Shown: piece after piece, positions 10,574-22,318 of the stretch
Layout: each line of letters starts with the position of its first letter
Numbering within the stretch: position 1 is the stretch's first letter
DNA from: Vicia villosa
Taxonomy: Eukaryota > Streptophyta > Magnoliopsida > Fabales > Fabaceae
Direction of reading: 5' to 3'
Length of the DNA: 64,000 nucleotides
Assembly: GCF_029867415.1 (NCBI RefSeq)
Contig: NW_026705326.1
Coordinates: 186,001 to 250,000 of the forward strand
The notes under the pieces: model-generated
Databases searched by the model: none
What the model saw: only the letters and a program-made list of their open reading frames with translations
Told to the model about the DNA's origin: nothing
Program-made: the position numbers and the translations under genes

Positions 10574-10807
10574 ACCCTAATCCCTAATTCGATTTAGCAC
10601 GAAAATTGCAAAAAACGAACGGAGAAGCTCCCTTATCAACTCAGCTGCCAAGAGTACAAGCATAAACATCGTTTGAGGTAAATAGACGAAACAGACTCAT
10701 ACAATCCTGTTTAAAGAGTTAAAGGATTCGTTTGGTGTTTTTAAAACGTAACTGACCAAAATGAACCATGAGGTAAAACTAAGGTCTAAAAAGGGTATTT
10801 TGCCTTA
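10574..10807. other. Intergenic, no gene seen
   Basis: AT-rich sequence with no supported coding content between the zinc-finger relic and the first 528-bp repeat copy. Confidence 0.4.
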
Positions 10808-11002
10808 TTTATTCAAAAATATAGTTCTCTTGTGATCTTGTAATAGATTTGAAAGTTGCAAACTAAACTTATAATATTGGTGTAAGATTGTTGGGTTGAA
10901 CATGCGTAAAAGCTGAAGTTATTGGTGTAAGGTTGTTGAGTCGAGCCTTTGAAAAAACTTAAGTTGTTGTTAGTGGAAATCTTAGGAAAAAAATTTTGTG
11001 AC
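10808..11002. repeat. 528-bp direct repeat, copy 1, left part
   Basis: This segment plus 24499-24831 forms a 528-bp sequence split by the copia-2 insertion. It matches 33517-34044 with about six differences by eye. It starts TTTATTC after an A. Confidence 0.9.
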
Positions 11003-12542
11003 TGTTAGACGCTGGCCTAAGGATCTAGAGGGGGGGTGAATAGATCCAACACAGTTTTTCCGGGATTTTTACAGACTATAGCGAAAGCGGTTCTGAATCG
11101 ACTTGCGTCTATTCCGGACCGCTATTGCAAAGGGTTATATGTGTTACAAAACCACAAGATATTCGAAATTCCGGATAAGGAGATATGCTATCGAATCAAT
11201 ACTTGTCACAACTGAAAATCAATTAACTTCTAGATTGACAAATTTTGATTTACAATGCAGTAAGGTGAATTAAACAAATAGACAAACACTTGGTGACAAT
11301 GTTCAAATTGATGCTAATTTAAGATGTGGTGAATTGTGATGTTTATGCAGAACTTTTAATTCACAATTTTAACACTTGAATCATTGATCAATTTAGCAAT
11401 TATACCAATTATGAACAGAATGTAAATGAAAGAGTAAAAGCGACAAGAACACGATATTTGTTTAGGCAGTTCGTCGATCGTCCTCGCTACGACTACGTCT
11501 GCCCCCAATTCCAAATTGAAATTGGGTAATCTTTCATTAATGTTGAAAGTAGTATATACAAAGAAGATAACAAAGCGATAAACGATAAACCAATTATGTC
11601 GATCCTTTGAATCTTCTTCCCCCTTAATCTTGAGCAAGATCAAGGTTATCCAAGAGCTTCACTTCGATTCCCTTCTGCAGTGTCTTGATTCCTTGAACTC
11701 CCCGTTCCTCAATCGTTACACTCAGCCGAATCCTCAATGAACGCCTCTTGATAAAAACCCCCAAGAACCACCCGTCGTGGAGGACAAAACCCGCAGATTT
11801 TATTCACCAACAAACCCCACAAACCTTCACCCACTAGGAATCTTCAATTCCGTTCCATGGACGTTATCGAAATCATCACTAACCCGCAACGCAAGAATGA
11901 TTATGTGTAATTGTGTTGGAGATGATGAAGAACGAAGATGAGAAGCGTTTGTGTATCTTTCAGTCGTTGGTGTGTTGAATAATTACCCTTGCACAATATA
12001 TATATGATTGCATAACAGTTAGAACCAAGAAAAACTGATTTTTGAACTTTCTTGATCAATTAGGTCGACCACTTGTAGTGCTTAGGTCGACCTAACAGAG
12101 CTTGCAGAATTTTGCTCCCAGTTAGGTCGACCTGTTGAAGGAGTAGGTCGACCAGAATCCTCTTCTGATGCATTCTGGGGACATTTTCACAGATTAGGTC
12201 GACCTAGTTGATGTGTAGGTCGACCTAACAGGCTGGTATGTGGAATTCATCCATTTAGGTCGACCTAAATGATGTGTGGGTCGACCTAGCAGGAGTATAT
12301 GAATTTTTCTCCATTTTAGGTCGACCTGGGTTGATGGTAGGTCGACCTAACTGCTGCTTTTCTGCATTCTTCTTGTTTTGCTTGTGTTGAGTCAACCTTT
12401 AAACATGTAAACATAATGGGTTGACCTATGAGTGATCAATGCTTGCTTTTCTTTAAGTTTTCTGCTTCCGTCTTGTTGTTTGAATGCTTATTTGAGTTTG
12501 CCATGAATCAAAAACATCTTTGAGTGTAATCTTGTATTCACA
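11003..12542 (-). repeat. 3' LTR of copia-2
   Basis: 1540 bp, plus-strand ends TGTTAGACGCTGG and TTGTATTCACA. The other copy is 17973-24493 without the insert. Open frames in it (for example 11356-11643 minus) recur in the other LTR because the LTR is duplicated; they are not supported genes. Confidence 0.95.
12060..12350. repeat. Cluster of ten GGTCGACC palindromes (3' LTR)
   Basis: Ten copies of the core GGTCGACC, most within TAGGTCGACCTA, lie in five pairs about 60 bp apart, just upstream (minus strand) of a TATA-like run at 11997-12005. The same cluster is in the 5' LTR. Confidence 0.9.
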
Positions 12543-12556
12543 TACTCCCCCTTTTT
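12543..12556 (-). other. Polypurine tract of copia-2
   Basis: Minus-strand AAAAAGGGGGAGTA lies immediately before the 3' LTR, the expected second-strand priming site. Confidence 0.85.
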
Positions 12557-13043
12557 GATGATGGCAAACCATTCGTTTAAGCTTTGGAAGTAAATGATAA
12601 AGACTCAACAGAGCTCCCCCGTACATCCAGCATCTATCTCTCAACAGGGCAATCTCTCAACAAAGCTCCCCCGTACATCCAGCATCTATCTCCCCCTTTG
12701 TCAACATCAAAAAGAGAAAACAGGAGAATAGAAGAGTAACAGGAGGACCATAGATAACAATGCTAGCATGTACAGTATAGTAGATAAAAGGTAGTTAATG
12801 ATAGCATGAGACACATATGTGAGCAAGAACAGTTTTTATGCATGAAGTCACTATAAGCATGTTAATTGATAGCATATTATAGTATCAATATTATTTTTGG
12901 AAGTGAACAACGATTACGTTACCGCTTTTTCAATATGACGCCTGGCTTGATGATGAACTACCTTTATGCTAAGAAAAATGTTAGCAAGAAAGATATATAT
13001 ATACATAAAGTAAAGGAATAATATTAAGAGAAAACAAACGTAA
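12557..13043 (-). other. 3' untranslated region of copia-2
   Basis: Non-coding stretch between the pol stop and the polypurine tract. It contains a local tandem duplication: GCTCCCCCGTACATCCAGC occurs near 12613 and 12665, each followed by ATCTATCTC. Confidence 0.7.
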
Positions 13044-16000
13044 TTAGCCCAAATTAGAGATATCGAGTATCCCTAATTCCCTACGAATGTTGAAGTATTG
13101 CTCCGTTGCTAGAGGTTTGGTGAAGATGTCAGCTAGTTGCTTCTTGCTTTCTACATGTTCAAAAGTAACGTCTCCTTTCTCTACATGATCTCGTAGAAAG
13201 TGATGCCTTATTTCAATATGTTTGGTACGTGAGTGTAAGACAGGATTTTTACTCAAGTTTATGGCGCTTGTGTTGTCGCACATGATGGGTATGCGATCAA
13301 GCTTAATACCAAAGTCAAGAAGTTGTTGCTTGAGCCATAATATTTGTGCACAGCAGCTTCCAGCAGCTACATATTCTGCCTCAGCAGTGGATAATGCAAC
13401 CGATACTTGTTTCTTACTATGCCAACTTATCAATGAGTTTGAGAATAGATGACACGTTCCACTAGTGCTTTTTCTATCGGATTTGCAGCCGGCAAAATCT
13501 GAATCGGAGAATCCTACCAAATGACACTCATTTCCTTTTGGAAACCATAGGCCATATGTAGTAGTTCCACGTAAGTATCGCAGAATTCTTTTGACGGCTT
13601 TCAAGTGAGATTCTTTTGGGCAAGATTGATATCTTGCACACATACACACACTAAACATAATGTCTGGTCTTGAGGCAGTAAGATACAATAGTGAACCTAT
13701 CATTCCTCGGTATAATTTCACATCAACCTCTTTACCTTTCTCATCTTTGTCTAGATTTGTATTTGTTGCCATAGGTGTGTCAATTTCCTTTGCTTCACTC
13801 ATTCCAAATCTTTTGAGCAGCTCCGTACAATATTTAGTTTGATTCACAAACGTTCCATGACTGAGTTGCTTGATTTGTAGGCCAAGGAAGAAATTTAGCT
13901 CACCCATGAGACTCATCTCAAATTCACTCTGCATAAGCTTAGAAAAGTCTTTGACAAGTTTTGCATTAGTAGACCCAAATATAATATCATCTACATAAAT
14001 TTGGACTAAGAGAATATCCTCATCTTTTCTTTTAATAAAGAGAGTAGTGTCAACTTTACCTCTAGAGTACCCTTGACTAAGGAGAAATTTGCTCAAACGT
14101 TCATACCAAGCCCGAGGGGCTTGTTTAAGACCGTATAGAGCACGTTTCAGCTTATAGACATGAGTTGGATACATGTAATTTTCAAAGCCGGGTGGCTGAG
14201 CAACATAGACTTCTTCATTAACATAGCCATTTAGAAAGGCACTCTTAACATCCATTTGGAATAGTTTGAAGTCTTTAGAACAAGCATAAGCAAGTAAGAG
14301 GCGAATAGCTTCGAGACGTGCTACAGGAGCGTATGTCTCTTCATAATCAATACCTTCCTCTTGATTATAACCTTGGGCAACTAATCTAGCTTTGTTTCTA
14401 GTAATAACACCGTTTTCATCAAGTTTGTTACGAAAAACCCATCTAGTGCCTATTACTTGATGATCTCCCGGATGAGGGACTAAGTCCCAAACATCATTCC
14501 GTTTAAATTGGTTTAATTCTTCTTGCATGGCCATTAGCCAATGCTCATCAAGTAATGCATCCTTAGCGTTTTTTGGCTCAACTTGTGAAACAAAAGCAAA
14601 ATGATGACAGAAGTTACTTATCTTTGAGCGTGTTGTAACGCCCCTTGAGATGTCTCTTATTATATTGTCAATTGGATGGTCTTTCACGTTTGTCCAGGCT
14701 TTGGGAAGTTCTTCATTGTTTGAGATGCTTTCTTTTTCATTTTCATTGTGAGACTCATCTTTCTCTCTCTCAACATCTTTCTTTACAATACTTTCATCCT
14801 CATCTTCCTTATCCTTGACAATGTCTTCAGTGGATGGACCTGCATCATTAAATGAAAGACCTTTCTCGACATATTTTGCATAAGATTCATCAAAAGAAAC
14901 GTGTACTGACTCTTCTACTATAAGTAATCTCTTATTATATATTCGATATGCTTTGCTAGATTGTGAGTAACCAAGGAATATGCCCTCATCAGCTTTAGCA
15001 TCGAATTTGCCAAGATTATCCTTACCATTGTTCAAAACAAAACACTTGCAACCGAATACATGGAGATGAGATACATTTGGTTTTCTACCTTTTAGTAATT
15101 CATAGGGAGTTTTGTTCAGTATAGGACGTATTGTTATCCTATTCAAAACATAACATGCCGTACTAATCGCGTCAGCCCAGAAATACTTTGGTAGATTACC
15201 CTCATTCAGCATTGTTCTTGCCAGCTCCTCTAGAACCCGATTTTTACGTTCAACTACTCCGTTTTGTTGAGGTGTTCTAGGAGCTGAAAAGTTATGCTCA
15301 ATTCCATGTTTATCACAGTATTTTTCAAAAAGAATGTTTTCAAACTCTCCACCGTGATCACTTCGAATTGCAACTATTTTGTTGTTCATTTTGTTTTGAC
15401 ATAATCTTGCAAATTGTGTGAAAGCTGGAAAAGTTTGATCCTTACTAGGTAGAAAGATTGTCCAACAAAATCTCGAGTAATCATCGACAATGACAAAACC
15501 ATAGGTGTTTCCACCTATGCTTTTAGTCCTTGAAGCGCCAAAGAGATCCATGTGTAGTAGTTCAAGAGGGCGTGATGTTGAGACCAAATTCTTTGATTTA
15601 AAAGAGATTTTTGTTTGCTTTCCCTTTTGACACGCATCACATAGATGATCTTTTGAAAACTTCATCTTAGGTAAGCCGATTACTAAATCTTTTGAGACAA
15701 CTTTATTAAGTAAGTCAAAATTTATGTGGGCGAGACGTCTATGCCAAAGCCATGAGTCATCGCCTAGAGCAACTAGACACTTGGTACTAGACTTAGATAC
15801 CTCATCCAAGTTTAACATGTAGATGTTGTTTACTCTTAAGCCCTTAAACATAATGTCTCTTTTCTTAGTATGTTCTATTGTGCATCCAGAATTTGTAAAC
15901 ATTACTTTGAAATCTTTGTCGCACAATTGACTTATACTTAAAAGATTATGTTTAAGACCTTCTACTAGCAGCACATCAGTTATAGTAGTGGTAGAAGGGT

Positions 16001-16202
16001 TACCTACACTTCCTTTACCAAGTATGGCTCCCCGATTGTTATCTCCATAGGTGACATACCCCTTTTTCTTTGCTTGAAACTCAACGAAAAGAGATAGGTC
16101 TCCAGTCATGTGTCTTGAACATCCACTATCAAGGAACCACAACCTTTCGGCAATGTCAAGACACTTTTCCTGTAGGATTAATTTAAGGAGGGAGGTCCCC
16201 AA
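13044..16202 (-). CDS. copia-2 pol (protease, integrase, RT, RNase H)
   Basis: A 1052-codon uninterrupted frame. Protease: [15 protein letters not shown] near the N-terminus. GAG-pre-integrase: [12 protein letters not shown] and CDACQKGKQ. Integrase: [17 protein letters not shown] and [10 protein letters not shown] give the D, D, E triad. Reverse transcriptase: [12 protein letters not shown] and the catalytic [10 protein letters not shown]. RNase [10 protein letters not shown] and [13 protein letters not shown], ending ADIFTKPL. The frame begins without an ATG (TTG at 16202) and overlaps gag in the -1 frame, so pol must be reached by frameshift or the two frames were joined in the parent. Lengths and motifs match an otherwise functional pol. 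Confidence 0.93.
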   Translation of the reverse strand: MGTSLLKLILQEKCLDIAERLWFLDSGCSRHMTGDLSLFVEFQAKKKGYVTYGDNNRGAILGKGSVGNPSTTTITDVLLVEGLKHNLLSISQLCDKDFKVMFTNSGCTIEHTKKRDIMFKGLRVNNIYMLNLDEVSKSSTKCLVALGDDSWLWHRRLAHINFDLLNKVVSKDLVIGLPKMKFSKDHLCDACQKGKQTKISFKSKNLVSTSRPLELLHMDLFGASRTKSIGGNTYGFVIVDDYSRFCWTIFLPSKDQTFPAFTQFARLCQNKMNNKIVAIRSDHGGEFENILFEKYCDKHGIEHNFSAPRTPQQNGVVERKNRVLEELARTMLNEGNLPKYFWADAISTACYVLNRITIRPILNKTPYELLKGRKPNVSHLHVFGCKCFVLNNGKDNLGKFDAKADEGIFLGYSQSSKAYRIYNKRLLIVEESVHVSFDESYAKYVEKGLSFNDAGPSTEDIVKDKEDEDESIVKKDVEREKDESHNENEKESISNNEELPKAWTNVKDHPIDNIIRDISRGVTTRSKISNFCHHFAFVSQVEPKNAKDALLDEHWLMAMQEELNQFKRNDVWDLVPHPGDHQVIGTRWVFRNKLDENGVITRNKARLVAQGYNQEEGIDYEETYAPVARLEAIRLLLAYACSKDFKLFQMDVKSAFLNGYVNEEVYVAQPPGFENYMYPTHVYKLKRALYGLKQAPRAWYERLSKFLLSQGYSRGKVDTTLFIKRKDEDILLVQIYVDDIIFGSTNAKLVKDFSKLMQSEFEMSLMGELNFFLGLQIKQLSHGTFVNQTKYCTELLKRFGMSEAKEIDTPMATNTNLDKDEKGKEVDVKLYRGMIGSLLYLTASRPDIMFSVCMCARYQSCPKESHLKAVKRILRYLRGTTTYGLWFPKGNECHLVGFSDSDFAGCKSDRKSTSGTCHLFSNSLISWHSKKQVSVALSTAEAEYVAAGSCCAQILWLKQQLLDFGIKLDRIPIMCDNTSAINLSKNPVLHSRTKHIEIRHHFLRDHVEKGDVTFEHVESKKQLADIFTKPLATEQYFNIRRELGILDISNLG

Positions 16203-17917
16203 TTTTCATTGGGTCCTTGGTAGTGAGTACACAATTTGTTGCACTTAGGCAACCATTGAAATACTCCTTTAGGAACTAAAATTCTCCTAAATTTGCATTT
16301 TTCAATGGTATGTCCCTTTTTGCAACAATAATGACAGGTAATATGATGAGAATATGGAGTTTTGCTAGTTGATACTTTTGGTACAAAAGTGTATTTACTA
16401 TATAAAGGAGTATACGATCTTTTGAACTTGTTTGGATCAACCGCAAAAGTCACTTTTGGTTGTAGAGCCTTGTCTAACTTGGCTTTTAGATCTCTCACTT
16501 CTTTTTGCCAAATGTGACATGTCTCACAACCAAACCATGATGTGGGATCTATTTCAACTTTATCCTTTTGAATGTCTAGCATAGATTGTTTTAAAGCTTC
16601 CATATCCTTTTCGGTTTTCTCAATTTTTGATTCAAGATATGAAAATATTTTCTTATTTGAGGCCAAAAGTTTGAAAGCTTTAATTGCATCTCTATGTAAT
16701 TCTTCAAAAGCAAGTTTTAGTTGAGAATGAGATACCTTATCTACGAGTTCAGGTTTAAGATGACTTACAGCTTTCTTTTTCTTGTTTTGATGAGCCATGA
16801 AACATAGGTTTGCTGATTCTTCTTCATCGCTTGATGAGCTTTCACTAGATGAATCACTTTCCCATGCTATGTAAGCTCTTTTAGATTTGTTATGACCTTT
16901 GCTTTGGTTCTTCTCCTTTTCTTTCTTAAGATATGGACAATCCGGTTTGTAGTGACCGGCTTTCCCACAATTGAAGCAAAGACCTTTGATCTTTCCTTTG
17001 TTGTCGTCATCTTGTTTGAACATGTTTGATTGCTTTCTATAGTTGATCAAGCCTTTGTCGGAATGTTTTGCTCCATTTTTCTTTAGATATTTGTTGTATC
17101 TTCGCACAAACAGTCCCATTTCCTCATCATCGGAGTCTTCGTCATCACTTGTGTCACTATCCTTTGGCTCTCGTTTTGAGGTCTTGGAGCTCGAAGCTTT
17201 TAGAGCTATTGACTTCTTCTCTACCTCTTTCTCCATGTTCTTTTCTTTCTTTGTCCTCTTCTCATGCATGTCAAGGCATTTAAGATGCTGTTCATGTTCC
17301 TCTAGTTTACCAAAAAGAGTGGTAATGTCTAAAGTGTTGAGATCATTTGCTTCCTTAATTGCTGTAACTTTGGGTTGCCATTCCCTGTTCAAACACCTTA
17401 AGATTTTGTTAGTAGCAACTGCATTGGAAACAGGTCTATCAAGAGAATTTAATCGATTTTTCAGGTGAACGAATCTTTTCTGCATACTTTCGATGGTTTC
17501 ACCATCTTCCATGTGAAAAAGTTCGAACTCTTGAGTTAGCGTATTGATCCTAGCTAGTTTGACATCATCCGTTCCCTCGTGGGCAACTTGCAATGTGTCC
17601 CACATAGCTTTAGCTGATCTACAATGGGAAACGCGATAGTATTCATCAACTCCTAGAGCTGAGATTAGAATGTTTCTCGCTTTCCAATCGTATGCATATT
17701 TCTTTTCATCTTCAGCATTCCAAGTATCTTCTGGTTTTGGAACAACTGCACCAGCTGCATTTGTCATGGTGATCTGGAATGGACCATTGACAATAGCTGT
17801 CCAGATGTTCCTATCAATTGCATTGATATGGACACACATACAATCCTTCCAATAGCCGTAGTTTTCGCCGTTGAAAACTGGAGCTCTATTATGAGCCCCT
17901 TTAGGTCCGGAAGCCAT
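16178..17917 (-). CDS. copia-2 gag (UBN2 domain, CCHC knuckles)
   Basis: I start it at the ATG at 17915-17917 ([11 protein letters not shown]), because the frame upstream only translates the primer-binding site and starts with GTG. About 579 residues. A UBN2 gag domain occupies roughly residues 10-220 ([11 protein letters not shown] at the start). A CCHC knuckle [14 protein letters not shown] is at about 16980-16940. Acidic Ser-rich stretches follow, then a coiled coil (about 16720-16560) and a second knuckle-like [14 protein letters not shown] near 16320. It ends at a TAA at 16178-16180, just after entering the pol overlap. Gag would form the virus-like particle that packages element RNA. 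Confidence 0.9.
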   Translation of the reverse strand: MASGPKGAHNRAPVFNGENYGYWKDCMCVHINAIDRNIWTAIVNGPFQITMTNAAGAVVPKPEDTWNAEDEKKYAYDWKARNILISALGVDEYYRVSHCRSAKAMWDTLQVAHEGTDDVKLARINTLTQEFELFHMEDGETIESMQKRFVHLKNRLNSLDRPVSNAVATNKILRCLNREWQPKVTAIKEANDLNTLDITTLFGKLEEHEQHLKCLDMHEKRTKKEKNMEKEVEKKSIALKASSSKTSKREPKDSDTSDDEDSDDEEMGLFVRRYNKYLKKNGAKHSDKGLINYRKQSNMFKQDDDNKGKIKGLCFNCGKAGHYKPDCPYLKKEKEKNQSKGHNKSKRAYIAWESDSSSESSSSDEEESANLCFMAHQNKKKKAVSHLKPELVDKVSHSQLKLAFEELHRDAIKAFKLLASNKKIFSYLESKIEKTEKDMEALKQSMLDIQKDKVEIDPTSWFGCETCHIWQKEVRDLKAKLDKALQPKVTFAVDPNKFKRSYTPLYSKYTFVPKVSTSKTPYSHHITCHYCCKKGHTIEKCKFRRILVPKGVFQWLPKCNKLCTHYQGPNENWGPPSLN

Positions 17918-17957
17918 CTTTCCAATAAGTGTTTCACGTAGCACGGAATAAACCAGA

Positions 17958-17970
17958 GCTCTTGATGCCA
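17958..17970 (-). other. Primer-binding site of copia-2
   Basis: Minus-strand TGGCATCAAGAGC lies two bases from the 5' LTR end, a variant of the tRNA-Met-type copia primer site. Confidence 0.75.
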
Positions 17971-19590
17971 CTTGTTAGACGCTGGCCTAAGGATCTAGAG
18001 GGGGGGTGAATAGATCCTGTCATACCCCAATTTTTGACCTAAGATACCACCTCATATCATTTGCATATGCATCATTTGCATCTCTAACAAATTGCATAAC
18101 TTGTGTTTGCTACTTGTGCTCAGCAGGATTTAATCAGGAAATCACTCATCAGTACAAGTAACAATCAATTAGGGTTTTGTTCTCCCTTCATCTCAAATGA
18201 ATCATCTTCATCAATAATCAACATTTGGTCCTCAGAGATTCATTTCAACAATCTCAACAGCTTTGAATCGACTGAATTAGGGTTTTGACTGAAGACAACA
18301 CACTCCTGACTTTTGCTCAGGATTTGACCTAATGGCTTGGGACATGATATCAAGACCTCAAGTGCATCATTTTGACCTAATCCATTGGCTCATAACATCT
18401 CCTACACAAAGATTGATCAGACAAATCCTCAGATCAGGGTTTTGAACTATCAGGGACTGAAATCAGGGATCACATTTGGGAAACCCTAAAAATCCCCAGG
18501 GAGTCAATCAAAGGTTTCAATCATCATCAAATAACCCCTATGACAATATACAATGGAAATTACATCTCAATTCAAGATCCACAGTCATCAATTTCATCAG
18601 GTCGACAATTAGGGTTTTTGACCTAATTCACTGAACCACTGACTTTTTAATCAGGACATGGTGCCACAACTCAAACCATGGCTCAATATCCTCTAATGCT
18701 TCAATATGATTCATTCATACCATTCATTTGATGAGGGTAGCCTGTTTCATTTGAAATCTCCAGAAACGCGGTTCGTCTGAAAAAGTCAACTGTACAAGAA
18801 CACCTTTGACTTTTGGGAATTTTGGTCAACCATGACTTTTGAAGTTTTAAATCATCAATATATGATATGAGAAGTCATTTGATCAAGAAAAATCAAGAAA
18901 ATCAATCAAGAATCAAAAAGTCAAAAGTTTGACTTTCATACTTAGAAAATTTTTCTAAGTGTTTTTCATGGTTTTTTCCAAACTTTGAAAGGGAATTTCT
19001 CAAAATTTCACCTACAAACTGAAAAAAACTTCCAACATGAAAGTTGTAGATTTTGATCCAATAAACAACTTTGACACATATAAATGTTTTCCATAAGATC
19101 AACCATTTAAGAGATATGGAGCTTCAAAGTTGGCATCTTATGAAAATTTCACTTAAAACTTCATTTTCTTCAAAGTTCATGGATCTTTTTCACCCATTTC
19201 CTTAAAGGTCTTGAAGAAACTTTCAACTAGGCTTTTGAAGTGTGTAACATGAACTTTCCAAAATGTCCAAGAGCATGAAAAAATATGAAGCATAGCTATG
19301 GTTTTGAATTATGCATTTAGTGATCATTTTCACTTGAAATTTCAAGCCATTTTCACTAAGTTATGAACCATTTTGCCAAATAATGCAAGTAATGATGCAT
19401 CAAGACAATAGTTGAAGATATTTTCTGATTAGAAGATCAGAATGGAAGAGGATAAGAAGCTTGAAGTTTAACCATGGTTTAGTCACTTTTAACCATTATG
19501 CATTAAATGTAAAGATTCCATTTTATCTCCAAATGCCAAATCACCATTCTTTGATCAACTTGCAAAGCTTGGAGTTCAGAATCCTTGGCC

Positions 19591-19598
19591 TATAAATA
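19591..19598 (+). promoter_or_regulatory. TATA box in solo Ogre-type LTR
   Basis: TATAAATA within GGCCTATAAATAGAGG, the clearest core-promoter sequence in the LTR, about 1.57 kb from its 5' end. Confidence 0.55.
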
Positions 19599-20547
19599 GA
19601 GGTCCAAACCTCATTCAAAACCACACCAAAACCTCACAATTATAGGTTTTCTCTCTTCTTTCTTGAATTACAAGTCATGTGTTTCAAAGTGAGGTAGAAA
19701 ACTCAACCTCCAAACCTTGCAAGTTCTGAACAAAGTGATGCTTCCCACAACTTCTAAATGTCATATATGATGTGTCTGAATCATCCATACACCCCAAAAA
19801 CACCAAGAACTCAGAATCACTACCTCACTTCTCAAATATGCATAACTTAAGCCTTATCATGCCAATTTTCATTCAAGCTCAATTCTGTCCAATCTAACCA
19901 TCCAAACACCATCCATGTACCATATATGAACTATTCCAATCATCATCCCTGACCTGTAACTCCAAAATCACCAAGCTTGATCCTCACTTGAGCCCTACTG
20001 CAGATCGAGCATCACCAACTGGTCCAGAGGTTTTCAGTTCATTCCAATCATCCAAACATGTTCCATAAGGTCCACTGAAGCTGTCCAGATCAAGAAACAA
20101 CATCTGGAACCTCTCATTTGCAGAATTCGATTCCCAGTTTGGCCGTTTTTGAAGGTAAGCCTCATGAACTCCAAACTCATACATACATGCATCATAAATG
20201 AAAAATTGAATTGCTATCTTGTTTCTGCACTATCACTGATCAATAGCCCTCAATCAATTTCACAATTCATCAATCCTACACGATTCCATGTTCAAATTCA
20301 GAATTAGGGTTCTTGGTGTTCATCACAAAATTGATCACCTTAGAGCAAATATAAATGAATTATGAGGGCACCATCATGTTTCTCGTCCAAAACCGAGCAA
20401 GATAGACTATCTACTTGATCAAAACAATCCAGTTTTAGAGATTTTCAAAATCAAAATTGGGGTGTGTTCTTGGCGCCATTTTTGTGTTCAGAAATTCAAA
20501 TGTCATTTTTTCAATATAATTAAATGAGCGCGTTATACTTACAAGCT

Positions 20548-20634
20548 GCGCGCGCAGCTCAGTTGGTCCAGGTTTTGGTATGTGAGAGAGAGGGCGTGGG
20601 TTCAAGCCCTAGTGAACACAAAACCATTTTTTTT
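20548..20634 (+). other. tRNA-like A/B-box sequence inside the LTR
   Basis: An A-box-like CAGCTCAGTTGG (20555-20566) and a B-box-like GGTTCAAGCCC (20599-20609) are 44 bp apart, as in a tRNA gene, followed by a T8 run at 20627-20634. The acceptor arms do not pair, so it is a degraded tRNA-derived or SINE-like insert, not a working tRNA gene. Confidence 0.5.
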
Positions 20635-21888
20635 GCAACCTATTTTCTTTCATTTCTTCACAATTTCATTAATCATTTTAACCAATCAAAATTAATTATT
20701 TTTACTTCATTTTTTACACACTTATTATTTTATATATGTATTTTATGAATATCAAAAAAAATCACAAAAATATATTTGTTTAATACATTTTTAATTAAGT
20801 TTAAAATAACATATTTTAAGTGTTTTTTAATACTTTTAAATATTGTTTCTCACTTGATTTCTCAAACTTAATCACTTGTAAATATTTTTTGAGCAAACCC
20901 TAATCATCTAAGTGTCATTTGAAGACAATCTTTTTGTTTATCTTGATTAAATTAACTTCTTTCAAAATTCAAATCGTTTTAAAACGAGCGATCGCGGTTC
21001 TTTTCAAAAACAATGAACCATTTCTTTTTGAAACTTTTGATTAAATCTTTTAACTGATCAATTGATTTTCAAAACGATGTGGGCCTCTCGAATATTAGAG
21101 AGTATAAGTCCCTTTCCTCTTTCTTTTCACAGTTTTTCTTTGTACAGAAAACTTTTTCAAAAAAAAACAATACTTTTCAAACTGTTTTCAAAACAATAAA
21201 ACTTCTTCAAAATAAACCTTTTTAAAACAATTTTCAAATCATTTCCAAAACAACAAAACTCCAAACTTCAAAGCTTTTCAATATACCATGGGCCTCCACG
21301 TAGGTATAAGTCCCGAGCCCTTTCGTACATATCCACTCAAGTACATGAAATTAGGTATTTCATTGTACGCCTTTTGTACATATCTCGATCAGTTTGATTT
21401 TTAACTTTAATAACAAACCAAAAACGAAGGTTTCTTTAAATCTTCCCAAAAATATACCATGGGCCTCCATGTAGGTATAAGTCCCGAGCCCCTTTGTAAA
21501 TACCTGTTTACATAGCTGTTGAATAAATTTAAATGGACCTCTCCCCGAGTGTGAGTCCTGAGCCCTGTGTATACAAATGGATCATGCTTACAGGTATATT
21601 TCCTTCATAAACTCCATTATACACGCACACTTTGTCATATATGTATAACTGTTCATATTTGTTCATGTACTTGTTCATGTTTGTTCGTACTTGTTCATAC
21701 TTGTGATTGTGTTATATGCTTATTCAACTTAGTACAACACTAGGTTCCCCATAGCCTCCTATTGGGCTTCGTGCAAAGAATCTCCCTAGTTTAGGTTAGG
21801 ACATAGAGTATGGTTTCCCGGTGAAATCGCTCTAAGAGCTCAGACCAACTATACCATGCCTCCCCTTGGGCTTTGTACAAACGAGTGA

Positions 21889-21979
21889 CCCTCCCATAGC
21901 CTCCTCTTGGGCTTACAATGCAAGGACCCTGGATTGTCCCTCCCATAGCCTCCTCTTGGGCTTACAATGCAAGGACCCT
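21889..21979. repeat. Tandem 49-bp repeat in solo LTR
   Basis: The phrase CCTCCCATAGCCTCCTCTTG and its continuation occur at 21889-21930 and 21938-21979, with further partial copies (TAGCCTCCTCTTGGGCTT) at about 21984-22001. Confidence 0.8.
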
Positions 21980-22143
21980 CGGATAGCCTCCTCTTGGGCT
22001 TCGTACAAGGACCCACGGGCTTCTTATAAGCATCCCCAATATCCAAATCAAATACCCTAGGAGATTAGACATTTTTCATCTCTATGCTAGGAGTATCTCT
22101 TCTATATCATCACAAACAATCAATCAATCAATCAAACTTCTTT

Positions 22144-22318
22144 TTGCCACAAGGCTGGCTAATCAATCAAACTGTTTTACCACCATACTGGATGATTAAT
22201 CAAAGTTTTTGTCACAAGGCTGACTTCATTGAAACTTTTGCCACAAGGCTGGCTGATTAATCAAAGTTTTTGTCACAAGGCTGACTTCATTGAAACTTTT
22301 GCCACAAGGCTGGTTAAA
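22144..22318. repeat. CACAAGGCTGGCT-type short repeats in solo LTR
   Basis: The phrase GCCACAAGGCTGG and close variants recur four to six times between 22144 and 22318 with TGATTAATCAAAG-like spacers. Confidence 0.7.

Noticed and set aside
11356..11643. 95-codon frame repeated at 23307-23594
   Set aside because: Lies in the copia-2 LTRs; identical because the LTRs are young.
16170..16215. Programmed -1 frameshift site in copia-2
   Set aside because: No canonical slippery heptamer is in the overlap; kept only as a question because a one-base indel is simpler.
20548..20634. A functional tRNA gene
   Set aside because: A and B boxes are present but acceptor and T arms do not pair, so only a tRNA-like relic is supported.
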